Made by a program: the position numbers and the translations under genes. A DNA stretch of 64,000 nt from Pseudomonas orientalis (GTDB taxonomy: Bacteria > Pseudomonadota > Gammaproteobacteria > Pseudomonadales > Pseudomonadaceae): contig NZ_CP094351.1 in NCBI RefSeq assembly GCF_022807995.1, positions 3,813,001-3,877,000 of the forward strand, read 5' to 3'. Below are positions 8,467-16,687 of this stretch, piece by piece. How positions within the stretch are numbered: the first letter of the stretch is position 1; every line of letters starts with the position of its first letter. Under the pieces are notes generated by a model, which was given only the letters and a program-made list of their open reading frames with translations, made no database searches and was not told the DNA's origin.

Positions 8467-9477
8467 ATGCTGCCACGCGTTACGGCCCTGATCATCGGCC
8501 TGGGTGTCTGCGCCCTGGCCCAAGCCGCGCCGACCCACTACCCGCTGACCGTGGAAAACTGCGGCAGCCCCATCACCTTTGCGCAAGCCCCCGCGCGCAG
8601 CGTGACCATCGGCCAGGCCGCCACCGAGATGCTGTATGCGCTGGGCGTGGGCGATAAAGTGGTCGGCACGTCGCTGTGGTTCAACGATGTACTGGCGCAG
8701 TACAAGGCGCAGAACGACAGCATCGAGCGTCTGGCCAATAACGAGCCGAGCTTCGAGGCGGTGATCGCCAAGCGCCCGCAACTGGTGGCCGCCGAGCTGG
8801 AATGGGTGGTCGGCCCCCAAGGCGTGGTGGGCACCCGCGAACAGTTCCATGAACTGAATATCCCCACGTACCTGCTGCCCTCCGACTGCGAAGGCAAGGA
8901 CAACCTGGTGGGCGCCGATGGCACGCGGCTGGAGCCGTTTCGCATCGAGACGATCTACAAAGGCCTCAGCCAACTGGCCGAGATCTTCGACGTGCAAGCG
9001 CGCGGCCAGCAACTGACCGACGAACTCAAGACGCGCCTGGCCAAATCGATCGCCACCGCGCAGGGCAAAGGCTTGAAGCAGGCCAGCGCGCTGGTATGGT
9101 TCTCCAGTGCCGAAATGGCCAGCGACCCTTACGTGGCCGGCCACAAAGGTGTTCCCCAATTCATGCTGCAAACCCTCGGCCTGCGCAACGTGGTGCAGTC
9201 CGATGAAGAGTGGCCCGCCGTCGGCTGGGAGACCATCGCCAAGGCCAACCCCACCTTCCTGGTGATCGCGCGCATGGACCGCCGCCGCTACCCCGCCGAC
9301 GACTATGAAAAGAAGCTGGCCTTCCTGCGCAGTGACCCGGTAACGCGCAACATGGACGCGGTGAAACACAACCGCATCATCATCCTCGACGCCCTGGCAC
9401 TGCAGGCCAGCCTGCGCACCTTCGACGGCCTGGAACAACTGGCCGCCGCCATCGACGGCTACGACCTGCCGCAATGA
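8467..9477 (+). CDS. periplasmic cobalamin-type ABC substrate-binding protein (BtuF-like)
   Basis: The 336-aa protein has a cleavable signal peptide (residues 1-20, LGVCALAQA then APTHY) and a helical-backbone class III binding-protein fold: RSVTIGQAATEMLYALGVGD near the N-terminus and TFLVIARMDRRRYP towards the C-terminus. It would capture a corrinoid (or a similar metal chelate) in the periplasm for the BtuCD-like transporter encoded next. The ATG at 8467 behind GGAGACTGCCCC is the start that gives a signal peptide; the upstream frame reaches into the riboswitch platform. The stop overlaps the permease start (ATGA). The riboswitch argues for vitamin B12 or cobinamide over siderophores. Confidence 0.88.
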   Translation: MLPRVTALIIGLGVCALAQAAPTHYPLTVENCGSPITFAQAPARSVTIGQAATEMLYALGVGDKVVGTSLWFNDVLAQYKAQNDSIERLANNEPSFEAVIAKRPQLVAAELEWVVGPQGVVGTREQFHELNIPTYLLPSDCEGKDNLVGADGTRLEPFRIETIYKGLSQLAEIFDVQARGQQLTDELKTRLAKSIATAQGKGLKQASALVWFSSAEMASDPYVAGHKGVPQFMLQTLGLRNVVQSDEEWPAVGWETIAKANPTFLVIARMDRRRYPADDYEKKLAFLRSDPVTRNMDAVKHNRIIILDALALQASLRTFDGLEQLAAAIDGYDLPQ

Positions 9478-10478
9478 TACGAACCCTGCTCGCCCTCACG
9501 CTGCTGCTGATCGCCCTGCTTGCCGGCGTGGCCATCGGCGAAACCGCTATCTCGCCGCAGGTGGTGCTCCAGGTGCTCGCCAACAAACTGTGGGCGGCCA
9601 GCTACGTGCTCGACCCCATCGACGAAGGCGTGGTGTGGAACTACCGCCTGACCCGCGCCCTGGTCGCCGGTGCCTGTGGCGCGGGCCTGGCGACCTGTGG
9701 AGTGATCCTGCAGTCGTTGCTGCGCAATCCGCTGGCCGACCCGTATTTGCTCGGCATCAGCGCCGGCGCCTCGACCGGTGCGGTGCTGATTGCCTTGCTC
9801 GGGGTGGGCGGCGGTTTGATTTCGTTGTCGGCGGGCGCCTTTGTCGGCGCCATGGCCGCGTTCGCACTGGTGATCCTGCTGGCGCGGGCCAGCGGATCGT
9901 CCAGCGGCACTGGCCAGATCATCCTCGCCGGCATTGCCGGTTCGCAGTTGTTCAATGCGCTTACCGCGTTCCTGATTACCAAGTCGGCCAGCTCCGAACA
10001 GGCGCGCGGCATCATGTTCTGGCTGTTGGGCAACCTCAGCGGCGTGCGCTGGCCGTCGGTGTGGCTGGCGGTGCCGGTGGCGGTCGGCGGGCTGATGGTG
10101 TGCCTGTGGCACCGACGTGCGCTGGATGCATTTACCTTCGGCACCGATTCGGCGGCCTCGCTGGGCATTCCAGTGCGTCGCGTGCAGGTCGTGCTGGTGG
10201 GCTGCGCGGCGGTGGTGACGGCGGTGATGGTGTCGATTGTCGGCTCCATCGGGTTTGTCGGGCTGGTGATCCCCCATGCCGTACGCTTGATGCTCGGCTC
10301 CGGGCACTCGCGCCTGCTGCCGGCCAGCGCCCTGGGTGGCGCCTTGTTCCTGATCGCGGCAGATGTGCTGTCGCGTACCTTGATCAAGGGTCAGGTGATA
10401 CCGGTGGGCGTGGTCACGGCACTGGTGGGTGCGCCGGTGTTTGCGCTGATCCTGATCGGCCGGAGAAATGCACGATGA
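9474..10478 (+). CDS. FecCD/BtuC-type ABC transporter permease
   Basis: The 334-aa integral membrane protein has about ten hydrophobic segments and the FecCD signatures NPLADPYLLGISAGAS (about residues 84-99) and the C-terminal GFVGLVIPHAVRLMLG, where it contacts the ATPase. It would form the dimeric channel for the substrate delivered by the BtuF-like protein. It is translationally coupled on both sides, with ATGA overlaps at 9474 and 10475. Cobalamin is the most likely substrate because of the leader riboswitch. Confidence 0.92.
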   Translation: MIRTLLALTLLLIALLAGVAIGETAISPQVVLQVLANKLWAASYVLDPIDEGVVWNYRLTRALVAGACGAGLATCGVILQSLLRNPLADPYLLGISAGASTGAVLIALLGVGGGLISLSAGAFVGAMAAFALVILLARASGSSSGTGQIILAGIAGSQLFNALTAFLITKSASSEQARGIMFWLLGNLSGVRWPSVWLAVPVAVGGLMVCLWHRRALDAFTFGTDSAASLGIPVRRVQVVLVGCAAVVTAVMVSIVGSIGFVGLVIPHAVRLMLGSGHSRLLPASALGGALFLIAADVLSRTLIKGQVIPVGVVTALVGAPVFALILIGRRNAR

Positions 10479-11239
10479 CTGTACTGAGCTGCACCGGCCT
10501 GGGCTTCAAGGTGCGTGACGCCGAATTGCTGCGCGATATTCACCTGGATGTGCAGCAGGGCGAAACCCTGGGTATTGTCGGACCGAACGGTTCGGGCAAA
10601 TCCACCCTGCTCAAGTTGCTCGCCGGTTTGCGCCCCCCGGCCAGCGGCGAGGTGCGCCTGGGCGGCAAGCGCCTGGGTGAGCTGTCACGCCGCGCCATCG
10701 CGCAACAGTTGGCCGTGGTGGAACAACAGGCCGACACCGACGACGCCATTCGCGTGTTCGATGCCGTGGCGTTGGGCCGCACGCCGTGGCTGTCGGCGCT
10801 GAGCCCGTGGTCGGATGAAGACGACCGCATCGTGCGCCAGGCCCTGCACGACGTGGACGCCACCCACCTGAGCCACCGCGCCTGGCGCAGCCTCTCCGGC
10901 GGCGAACGCCAGCGGGTGCACATCGCCCGCGCGTTGGCCCAACGGCCCCAAATCCTGTTGCTGGATGAACCGACCAATCACCTGGATATCCAGCATCAAC
11001 TGACGATCCTCAAAGGTGTGCAGGGTTTGCCGGTCACCACCTTGATCGCCCTGCATGACCTGAACCAGGCGCTGACCTGTGATCGCCTGGCCGTGCTGGA
11101 CCGTGGGCGCCTGGTGGCGCTGGGCACGCCGCTGCAGGTACTGACGCCTCAGCGGTTACACGAGACATTCGGGGTGCAGGGGCACTACCTGACGGACCCG
11201 TTCGACGGCGCGCACATCCTGCGCCTGCGCTGCAACTGA
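10475..11239 (+). CDS. BtuD/FecE-type ABC transporter ATP-binding protein
   Basis: The 254-aa ATPase has Walker A GPNGSGKST (residues 36-44), signature LSGGERQRV (about 134-142), Walker B LLLDEPTNH and the switch His in TLIALHDLNQA. It powers the permease encoded just upstream, overlapping its stop codon by ATGA. The long open frame extending upstream to 9590 is read-through in the permease gene and was rejected. Third gene of the riboswitch-led operon; no TonB-dependent receptor gene is nearby. Confidence 0.93.
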   Translation: MTVLSCTGLGFKVRDAELLRDIHLDVQQGETLGIVGPNGSGKSTLLKLLAGLRPPASGEVRLGGKRLGELSRRAIAQQLAVVEQQADTDDAIRVFDAVALGRTPWLSALSPWSDEDDRIVRQALHDVDATHLSHRAWRSLSGGERQRVHIARALAQRPQILLLDEPTNHLDIQHQLTILKGVQGLPVTTLIALHDLNQALTCDRLAVLDRGRLVALGTPLQVLTPQRLHETFGVQGHYLTDPFDGAHILRLRCN

Positions 11240-11276
11240 AACGCTGTGACGGCGGCACAGCTGGCAGTGATCCAAC

Positions 11277-11366
11277 TGTGGGAGGGGCTTGCCCCCGATG
11301 AGGGCGTGTCAGCAAAAGCATCAGTAACTGACCCACCGCCATCGGGGGCAAGCCCCCTCCCACATT
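11277..11366. repeat. REPIN, GGGGGCTTGCCCCC-type, first of a pair
   Basis: The arms TGTGGGAGGGGCTTGCCCCC and its inverse TCGGGGGCAAGCCCCCTCCC enclose GAGGGCGTGTCAG near the left arm and CTGACCCACCGCC near the right arm. One G is missing from the left arm. It follows the B12 operon by 37 bp. Confidence 0.92.
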
Positions 11367-11452
11367 GTTCGCGTTTTCAATGCCTGGATTCGGCGGCGGC
11401 GGTTGAGATGCAAGACTGACGGCGTTCGACGCTGGGGAAGGCAATACCGTTA

Positions 11453-11546
11453 AATGTGGGAGGGGGCTTGCCCCCGATGGCGGTGGGTCAGCTGAAAAAT
11501 AGGCTGCTGACACGCCCTCATCGGGGGCAAGCGCCATCCCGCAGTT
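11453..11546. repeat. REPIN, GGGGGCTTGCCCCC-type, inverted second copy
   Basis: The left arm AATGTGGGAGGGGGCTTGCC is intact; the right arm GGGGCAAGCGCCATCCCGCA is mutated. The loop begins GGCGGTGGGTCAGC and ends GCTGACACGCCCTC, the reverse complement of the flanks in the REPIN at 11277-11366, so the two copies lie in opposite orientation. The 330 bp between the B12 operon and the next gene hold only these two elements. Confidence 0.9.
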
Positions 11547-11599
11547 GGGTCATCACACGCCAGTGCATAGGGGTCGTCTGCCGAACCGGGCTTTAAGGC

Positions 11600-11824
11600 T
11601 TATTGCACCTTGATCCGAGTGATTCCCATCACCTGCGCCTGCTCCAGGATGTCCGCCGGGCTCGCATCCGCAGCCGGCAGGATCAAACCGTTTTCCGCAT
11701 CACCAAAGTGCAACTGCAGCAGGTGCATCGCCGCTTCATGCACAGGCAACCCGGACTGCTTGAGGTCGAAGGTGTGAGTGCGCGGTTCGTCATTGAACCG
11801 GTAGTTCAAGGTGTAAACAGGCAT
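11600..11824 (-). CDS. small conserved protein of unknown function
   Basis: The 74-aa acidic product starts MPVYTLNYRFNDEPRTHTFD, a beta-rich stretch, followed by a predicted helix VHEAAMHLLQLHFGD and a C-terminal ILEQAQVMGITRIKVQ. AGAAGGA precedes the ATG at a good distance. No signal peptide, membrane segment or known motif is seen. It lies downstream of the esterase gene on the same strand with a 30-bp gap, so it may be the last gene of the TspO-esterase operon. Confidence 0.7.
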   Translation of the reverse strand: MPVYTLNYRFNDEPRTHTFDLKQSGLPVHEAAMHLLQLHFGDAENGLILPAADASPADILEQAQVMGITRIKVQ

Positions 11825-11854
11825 GCGGGCATCCTTCTAATGGGAAACAACTGA

Positions 11855-12808
11855 TTAACCTGACTCAGCGATCAGCTTTTTAGTTCCCACTCGATGCAAG
11901 TGCTGCGTTATCCAGGCGCGACTGTACGCCAACACGCTATCCGCCATCGCCAGCGGAAAATGAATGAACCCATGGGCCGACTCCGGCAGCAGATGCGCTT
12001 CTACCCCTTCCCAGCGTTCGGCGATCAGCAGCGTGTCGTCCTTGAGCGGGTCCAACTCGCCCACAAACATTAACGCCGGCGGCAGGCCGGAAAAATCGCC
12101 ATACAAGGGTGACAGCGGCGGCTGTCGACGCGCTTCGTCGCTGATGCCTGGCGTGAGCAAGCGCAGCGCCGCGACCATCCCCGGCCCGTCCAGCAGCAGC
12201 GTCTGCGGCCCGGCCGCGCGCACGCTTGGCGTGCCGGTCAAGTCGTAGACACCGTAGTACAACACCGCGCCAGCGACGCGTTCGAGCAACGCCGGCCATT
12301 GCTTCAACGCCAGCAAGGTCGCCGCTGCCAGGTGCCCGCCGGCCGACTCGCCGACAAAAAACACCGGCAACCCGGCAAACTCCGTGCAGTCGGCCAACAG
12401 CCAGCGCGCAGCGCTCAGGCAGTCTTCCAGCAGGCCTTCGACCGGGGTGTTGACCGCCAACCGGTAGTCCACCGACACCACCGCCACGCGGCAGGCACGC
12501 ACCATGCCCAGGTTGAGGTCGTCGTTCATCTGCGCATTGCCGATCACCCAGCCGCCGCCATGGATATCCAGCACCACGCCTTTGGGCGCCCCGTCGGGCC
12601 GCATGATGCGCACCGGCACGCCGCCGACCAGCCTGCATTCCACCACGGGGGCCTTCTTGAACCGCTGACCGGTGCGCAGCAGCGCCTGGATCACACGCGG
12701 GGTGAAGCGGTTGCGGATTTTAAAGCGCGGCATCCACGACAGCTTCTGATTGAAACGGCGCATCTGGGCCAGTTCGGCCTCGCTGGCGGGCCAGAGTTGG
12801 TAAGCCAT
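11855..12808 (-). CDS. alpha/beta hydrolase, hormone-sensitive-lipase (HSL) family esterase
   Basis: The 317-aa protein has the HSL oxyanion motif HGGGW (H83-W87) and the nucleophile elbow GESAGGH (S155). The acid is probably in ELDPLKDD and the His in SAHGF near residue 281. Such enzymes hydrolyse esters of short and medium acyl chains. No signal peptide is visible. Its start codon overlaps the stop of the TspO gene (ATGA-type), showing translational coupling. Natural substrate unknown. Confidence 0.88.
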   Translation of the reverse strand: MAYQLWPASEAELAQMRRFNQKLSWMPRFKIRNRFTPRVIQALLRTGQRFKKAPVVECRLVGGVPVRIMRPDGAPKGVVLDIHGGGWVIGNAQMNDDLNLGMVRACRVAVVSVDYRLAVNTPVEGLLEDCLSAARWLLADCTEFAGLPVFFVGESAGGHLAAATLLALKQWPALLERVAGAVLYYGVYDLTGTPSVRAAGPQTLLLDGPGMVAALRLLTPGISDEARRQPPLSPLYGDFSGLPPALMFVGELDPLKDDTLLIAERWEGVEAHLLPESAHGFIHFPLAMADSVLAYSRAWITQHLHRVGTKKLIAESG

Positions 12809-13248
12809 CAGCGATTATTCCGCAGGATCGAGAAATTCAACGCCGCCGCCACGCACAGCCAGGCGAGGTAAGGGAACAGGATCAAGCCGGTAATCAGATC
12901 CAGTCGCACCGCCAACACCACCATCGCCGCCACGGTCAGCCACAGCAACACAATGATCACCATCCCGGCGAGCAAGCGGTGCGCGCCGAAGAACACCGGC
13001 GTCCACAGCGTATTCAACGCAATCTGCGCCGCCCACAGGGCCAACACCATTTCGCTGCCGGGGATCAGGCTCAAGCGGTAACCGGCCCAGGCCAGCAGCA
13101 GATAGATAATGGTCCACGCCACCGGGAACAGCCAATTGGGCGGAGTGAAACTGGGCTTGACCAGGGATTCGTACCAGGCGCCGGGTTTGAAGATCACACC
13201 GGTACTGGCGGCGGCGGCGCAGGCGAGCAGGAAGATGAAAAAGGTCAT
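12808..13248 (-). CDS. tspO: TspO/MBR-family tryptophan-rich membrane protein
   Basis: The 146-aa protein has five hydrophobic helices and the family aromatic pattern: KPSFTPPNWLFPVAWTIIY, then LLAWAGYRL and LNTLWTPVFFG. TspO proteins bind tetrapyrroles and are tied to porphyrin handling, stress signalling and light response in bacteria. The ATG at 13248 gives the usual hydrophobic N-terminus MTFFIFLLACAA; the frame runs upstream to 13284 without a better start. It leads the esterase and perhaps the small gene at 11600. Confidence 0.88.
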   Translation of the reverse strand: MTFFIFLLACAAAASTGVIFKPGAWYESLVKPSFTPPNWLFPVAWTIIYLLLAWAGYRLSLIPGSEMVLALWAAQIALNTLWTPVFFGAHRLLAGMVIIVLLWLTVAAMVVLAVRLDLITGLILFPYLAWLCVAAALNFSILRNNR

Positions 13249-13440
13249 GATCGGTCCTTGAGGGGCAATGGTGGAAAGCAACACTGTGTTTTTCAGTGAC
13301 TCGAACGGGCGCGCATAAATTCCCTATACGCGGCAAAAATGACAGCCAGGCCATCTCTTCTACGCGTCATGAAAAATGGGTAAGGTGGCCAAACCACCGC
13401 ACGTTGCCCAGTTTCGACCACCCCATCAGAGCGCCCCCTC

Positions 13441-14643
13441 TTGGCTTCCAATCACCGCAGCACGCCCTGGTCCGTGTTCCTGATCTTCCTGCGCCTGGGC
13501 CTCACCTCCTTTGGCGGGCCGATTGCGCACCTGGGCTATTTTCGCGAGGAGTTCGTCACCCGCAGGCGTTGGCTCAGCGAGCGCAGCTACGCCGAACTGG
13601 TCGGCCTGTGCCAGTTCCTGCCCGGCCCGGCCAGCAGCCAGGTCGGCATTGCCCTGGGCCTGTCGCGCGCAGGATATGCCGGCGCGGCGGCAGCCTGGGC
13701 CGGGTTCACCTTGCCGTCGGCCATCGCCCTGATCCTGTTTGCCCTGGGCCTGTCGCGGTATGGTGCCGCCCTTCCGAATGGCGTGCTGCATGGCCTTAAA
13801 GTGGTCGCCGTGGCGGTGGTGGCCCAGGCCGTGTGGGGCATGGCGCGCAACCTGTGTCGCGGCTGGGCACGCATAACCCTGATGCTGGGCGCTGCCGCCC
13901 TGGTGCTGCTGGAACCGTCCGCGTGGAGCCAGGTCGGAGTCATCGCCATGGCGGGCGTGGTCGGCCTGCTGCTGTTCAAGCCCGAGACTCACGCCGAGCC
14001 CGACGCGCTGCCCATCGCCATCAGCCGCCGCACCGCAACGCTGTGGCTGGCGCTGTTCCTGCTGTTGCTGGTGGGCTTGCCGATCCTTGCCGACTGGGTC
14101 ACCCACCCCACGCTCGCCCTGGTCGATGCTTTCTACCGCACCGGCTCACTGGTCTTCGGCGGCGGTCACGTGGTGCTGCCGTTGCTGCAAGCCCAGGTGG
14201 TGCCCACGCATTGGGTAAGCAACGACCTGTTCCTCGCCGGCTACGGCGCCACACAAGCCGTGCCCGGCCCGCTGTTCACCTTCGCCGCCTTTCTCGGCGC
14301 CTCGATGAGCCACACCCCGAACGGCTGGCTGGGCGGCCTGATCGCCCTGCTGGCGATCTTCGCACCGTCGTTTCTGCTGATCTTCGGCGCACTGCCCTTC
14401 TGGGCCAGCCTGCGCAGCAGCCCGCGCACGCAAGCCGCACTGGTCGGCGTGAACGCAGCGGTGGTGGGCCTGCTACTGGCGGCGCTGTATCAACCGGTGT
14501 GGACGAGCGCGATTTTCAACGTCTACGACCTTGCCTTCGCCCTGCTCGCCCTGGCGGCGTTGATGGTCTGGAAGCTGCCGCCGTGGCTGGTAGTCGCAGC
14601 AAGTGCCGCCATCGGATACCTGCTCAACCTGGCCGGCGCCTGA
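13441..14643 (+). CDS. chrA: chromate transporter ChrA (CHR family, long type)
   Basis: The 400-aa membrane protein consists of two homologous halves, each with a CHR domain: FLRLGLTSFGGPIAHLGYFR near the N-terminus and TGSLVFGGGHVVLPLLQ at about residue 235. LCQFLPGPASSQVGIALG and GYGATQAVPGPLFTFAAFLG are the matching internal motifs. It would export chromate driven by the membrane potential; many chromosomal ChrA proteins have untested function. The start is a TTG at 13441 with no clear ribosome binding site; a GTG in VFLIF a few codons later is an alternative. Confidence 0.88.
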   Translation: MASNHRSTPWSVFLIFLRLGLTSFGGPIAHLGYFREEFVTRRRWLSERSYAELVGLCQFLPGPASSQVGIALGLSRAGYAGAAAAWAGFTLPSAIALILFALGLSRYGAALPNGVLHGLKVVAVAVVAQAVWGMARNLCRGWARITLMLGAAALVLLEPSAWSQVGVIAMAGVVGLLLFKPETHAEPDALPIAISRRTATLWLALFLLLLVGLPILADWVTHPTLALVDAFYRTGSLVFGGGHVVLPLLQAQVVPTHWVSNDLFLAGYGATQAVPGPLFTFAAFLGASMSHTPNGWLGGLIALLAIFAPSFLLIFGALPFWASLRSSPRTQAALVGVNAAVVGLLLAALYQPVWTSAIFNVYDLAFALLALAALMVWKLPPWLVVAASAAIGYLLNLAGA

Positions 14644-14733
14644 GATCAAGGTGGGAGCTGTCGAGCCCCAGCGAGGCTGCGATGGGATCGCCTCGGTCGC
14701 CCGTCAAACCGCAGCCCGCGCATCGCCCTGGTC

Positions 14734-15297
14734 TCAGTCCGGCTCCACAATCCTGAGCCAAGGCCAGCGCACCTGATAACTTCTGGCCTTTTCAGCAAAC
14801 AATTGCGGCTCCGGATGCAGCGGATTGATCCGCAGCAGCCCCTGCTCCACATCCGCCAACCCATAGGGCGCATACACCTCACCGGTGGCAATGTCCAAAG
14901 CGATACACGTGCCTGCCACCAGATACCGGTCCACCCCCTGCCGGGCCGACTGCAACTGCGGGTATGGCCGGCCAAAGCGCTGCCCATACCAGAGGTGAAC
15001 GCGCGCCTGGTTCTTGACCTCCACGCTGACGCCCAGGTCCTTGAACAACGCCTCGGCCCTTCGAATCACCGCATCCTCCGCTTCGTAGGACAGGTCCTCA
15101 TCGAAGTAAAACACGTCATAGTCCTTCACCCCCGCCTCCGCCGGCCGCTGCGCCTGATGATTCCACACCGCCTGGAACAGACAGCCCGCCGTCAGCATGC
15201 ACTGCGCCACCTCCAAGGCCGGCAAGCGCGCGGTGATCTCAACGTTGACGGGGTTGGCCATGGCCAGGTCGAGGAAGGTATTGACGGGCAATGTCAT
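14734..15297 (-). CDS. nucleotidyltransferase-fold protein (NTP_transf_6-like)
   Basis: The 187-aa protein has the pattern of the NTP_transf_6/DUF925 family: a helix with LTAGCLFQAVWNH, the acidic pair KDYDVFYFDEDLSYEAED at about residues 58-75, and the central VHLWYGQRFGRPYPQLQSA. The DYD acidic triad suggests a nucleotidyltransferase active site, but no substrate is known for the family. ATGACATT at 15297 is preceded by CAGGGATCTTC. It stands alone between ChrA and the next gene. Confidence 0.8.
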   Translation of the reverse strand: MTLPVNTFLDLAMANPVNVEITARLPALEVAQCMLTAGCLFQAVWNHQAQRPAEAGVKDYDVFYFDEDLSYEAEDAVIRRAEALFKDLGVSVEVKNQARVHLWYGQRFGRPYPQLQSARQGVDRYLVAGTCIALDIATGEVYAPYGLADVEQGLLRINPLHPEPQLFAEKARSYQVRWPWLRIVEPD

Positions 15298-15420
15298 GAA
15301 GATCCCTGGGTAATCAGTGCGGTGCGCTCGACTCTACAACAGCACGGTGAACGGTGACATCGTTCGCAACGCGACTGCCGGTATGATGCACGCCAGCCCC
15401 CACGCACAACCGGAGCCCCG

Positions 15421-15777
15421 ATGCCGCTGACCAAACGCGACTGCGCCCGCCTCGAACGCCAACTGACCTCCGCCCTCACCGACGCCTGCGAAACCGCCAA
15501 AGCCGAAATCTTAGGCTTCGACTGGCTGACCCACACCGTCGACTACAGCGCCTTCCCGCAAAGCCTGCGCGTGACCTGGGTATTCGACACCCGCGCCAAC
15601 AAGGCACTCGCCCTCAGCTGCGGTGCCGACCAGCGCATGCGCGAACTGACTGCCAAGGCGCTGCACGAAGCGGACGTGCCGCCCTTGCCGATAGAGCGCT
15701 GCGTGCACTTTGATTGCGAAGAAGACTGCCGCCTGCAACACGCGGGCGACTGGCGTGCGCGGCTGGCGCGCCACTGA
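15421..15777 (+). CDS. conserved cytoplasmic protein of unknown function
   Basis: The 118-aa protein is Cys-rich near both ends (TKRDCARLERQL, DACETAKAEI, and HFDCEEDCRL). Similar Pseudomonas proteins are often labelled Fis-family regulators in databases, but no Fis-type helix-turn-helix is visible and the middle (LRVTWVFDTRANKALAL) looks like a mixed alpha/beta domain. CGGAGCCCCG precedes the ATG. No operon partner. Confidence 0.72.
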   Translation: MPLTKRDCARLERQLTSALTDACETAKAEILGFDWLTHTVDYSAFPQSLRVTWVFDTRANKALALSCGADQRMRELTAKALHEADVPPLPIERCVHFDCEEDCRLQHAGDWRARLARH

Positions 15778-15826
15778 CTCGACCTGATACGCCGAAGCCC
15801 GCAGGAAAAATCCCAACCCCCTGCAA

Positions 15827-16127
15827 CGCCTTGCTCCCTTGCCTACGCATGGGTCAGAATCCGCCGGCTTGTGCGCTGGGGTGGCCGTGATTAAGGTGGC
15901 TCGGTCGCTGAATGTCTCGGCGATCGGGTTTAGTAGCCCACGGTTTAACCTAACAAGTGCACACGCTCTATCCAGCAGACGTCCCGTCTGTGCTTGATGG
16001 TGGCTGTGCGTAGGGCGCCCCAGGGCGCGCCGGTTTTGTTAGGTTCCACCGGTCTACTAACCTGCGTACAGCTACCGCCTTATTGTTTAGTAGCGATGAG
16101 GTCGTGGCCGAAGCAAGGAACTTAACA
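15827..16127 (+). ncRNA. structured leader, copy A of a repeated DUF6124-linked unit
   Basis: About 300 nt aligns block by block with 45041-45340. Shared blocks include CGCCTTGCTCC, CAGAATCCGCCGGCTTGTGC, AAGGTGGCTCGGTCGCTGA and GCTTGATGGTGGCTGTGCG. Structural elements are the hairpin GGG-TTTAGTAG-CCC (15926-15939), the hairpin GG-TCTACTAA-CC (16051-16062), whose loop is complementary to the first, and a third TTTAGTAG at 16086-16093. AAGGAA at the end is the ribosome binding site of the next gene. Whether it is a cis leader or a separate RNA cannot be seen from sequence alone. Confidence 0.7.
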
Positions 16128-16358
16128 ATGGCTACTGCTTCAACCACCCTCTTCAGCGTCACTGCCGACGCAACCCACGAAACCCTCATCACCAACAGCT
16201 ACGAAACCTTCACCAGCGTCAGCACCCTGCTGCTCGACCTGTCCGAAGACCTAAGCGGCAAACACCGCGACATCGCGCTCGCGATCCACCAACTGAGCGA
16301 ACTGGGCGTACTGCTCACTGCCAGACTGCTTGACCGCGAAGTGCCGTGCGCTGGCTGA
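16128..16358 (+). CDS. short DUF6124-type protein (DUF3077-like), copy A
   Basis: The 76-aa product begins MATASTTLFSVTADATHETL and carries the family helical core SYETFTSVSTLLLDLSED and ALAIHQLSELGVLL. Longer relatives, including the 110-codon frame of copy B, have an extra 35-40 N-terminal residues (FKVTPNPP... HRAIDHYL) that are absent here. The ATG has a good ribosome binding site (AAGGAACTTAAC). Function is unknown; proteins of this type are multi-copy in fluorescens-group genomes. It follows the structured leader directly and is followed by a long hairpin. Confidence 0.78.
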   Translation: MATASTTLFSVTADATHETLITNSYETFTSVSTLLLDLSEDLSGKHRDIALAIHQLSELGVLLTARLLDREVPCAG

Positions 16359-16388
16359 TCTTCAAGCACCCAACGCGAAAGCCCCTTT

Positions 16389-16430
16389 AATCGCCGCGTC
16401 GTTGTACGCACGTACGACGACTTGGCGATT
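16389..16430 (+). terminator. long 3' hairpin of the DUF6124 unit, copy A
   Basis: AATCGCC-gc-GTCGTTGTACG pairs with CGTACGACGAC-tt-GGCGATT, 18 pairs with one 2x2 internal loop and a CA loop. It lies 30 nt after the DUF6124 stop and is followed by TGCTTTTG. It may end the transcript or protect its 3' end. The rest of the gap to 16687 holds only the AAAGGA ribosome binding site of the lipoprotein gene. Confidence 0.7.
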
Positions 16431-16687
16431 TGCTTTTGATGGCTGGTTCGAATGACACAACTGCGGAAGTTTTCGGCCGAGAGCAATTCTCACGATAACT
16501 GCTTTTTGACGCCAACGCATGACGTGGCATCTGGCAAAAAAAGGACCTCATTCGCACGCCAGGTATCGAGAAATTCAAACGAAGAGTTTTAGCAGATTCT
16601 CCAACAGCGCTTTAAACTCAGCGCGATCTGTATATCCGTAAAAATATTCGTCATTGACATGTAATTTCCAGCAGCAAAGGACGCTTG

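Noticed and set aside
9590..10474. Upstream extension of the ABC ATPase frame
   Set aside because: It lies in another frame of the permease gene; the ATPase family start is the ATG at 10475.
2540..11546. CRISPR-like repeats
   Set aside because: The repeats are inverted REP arms with variable spacing, not direct repeats with unique spacers, and no cas genes are present.
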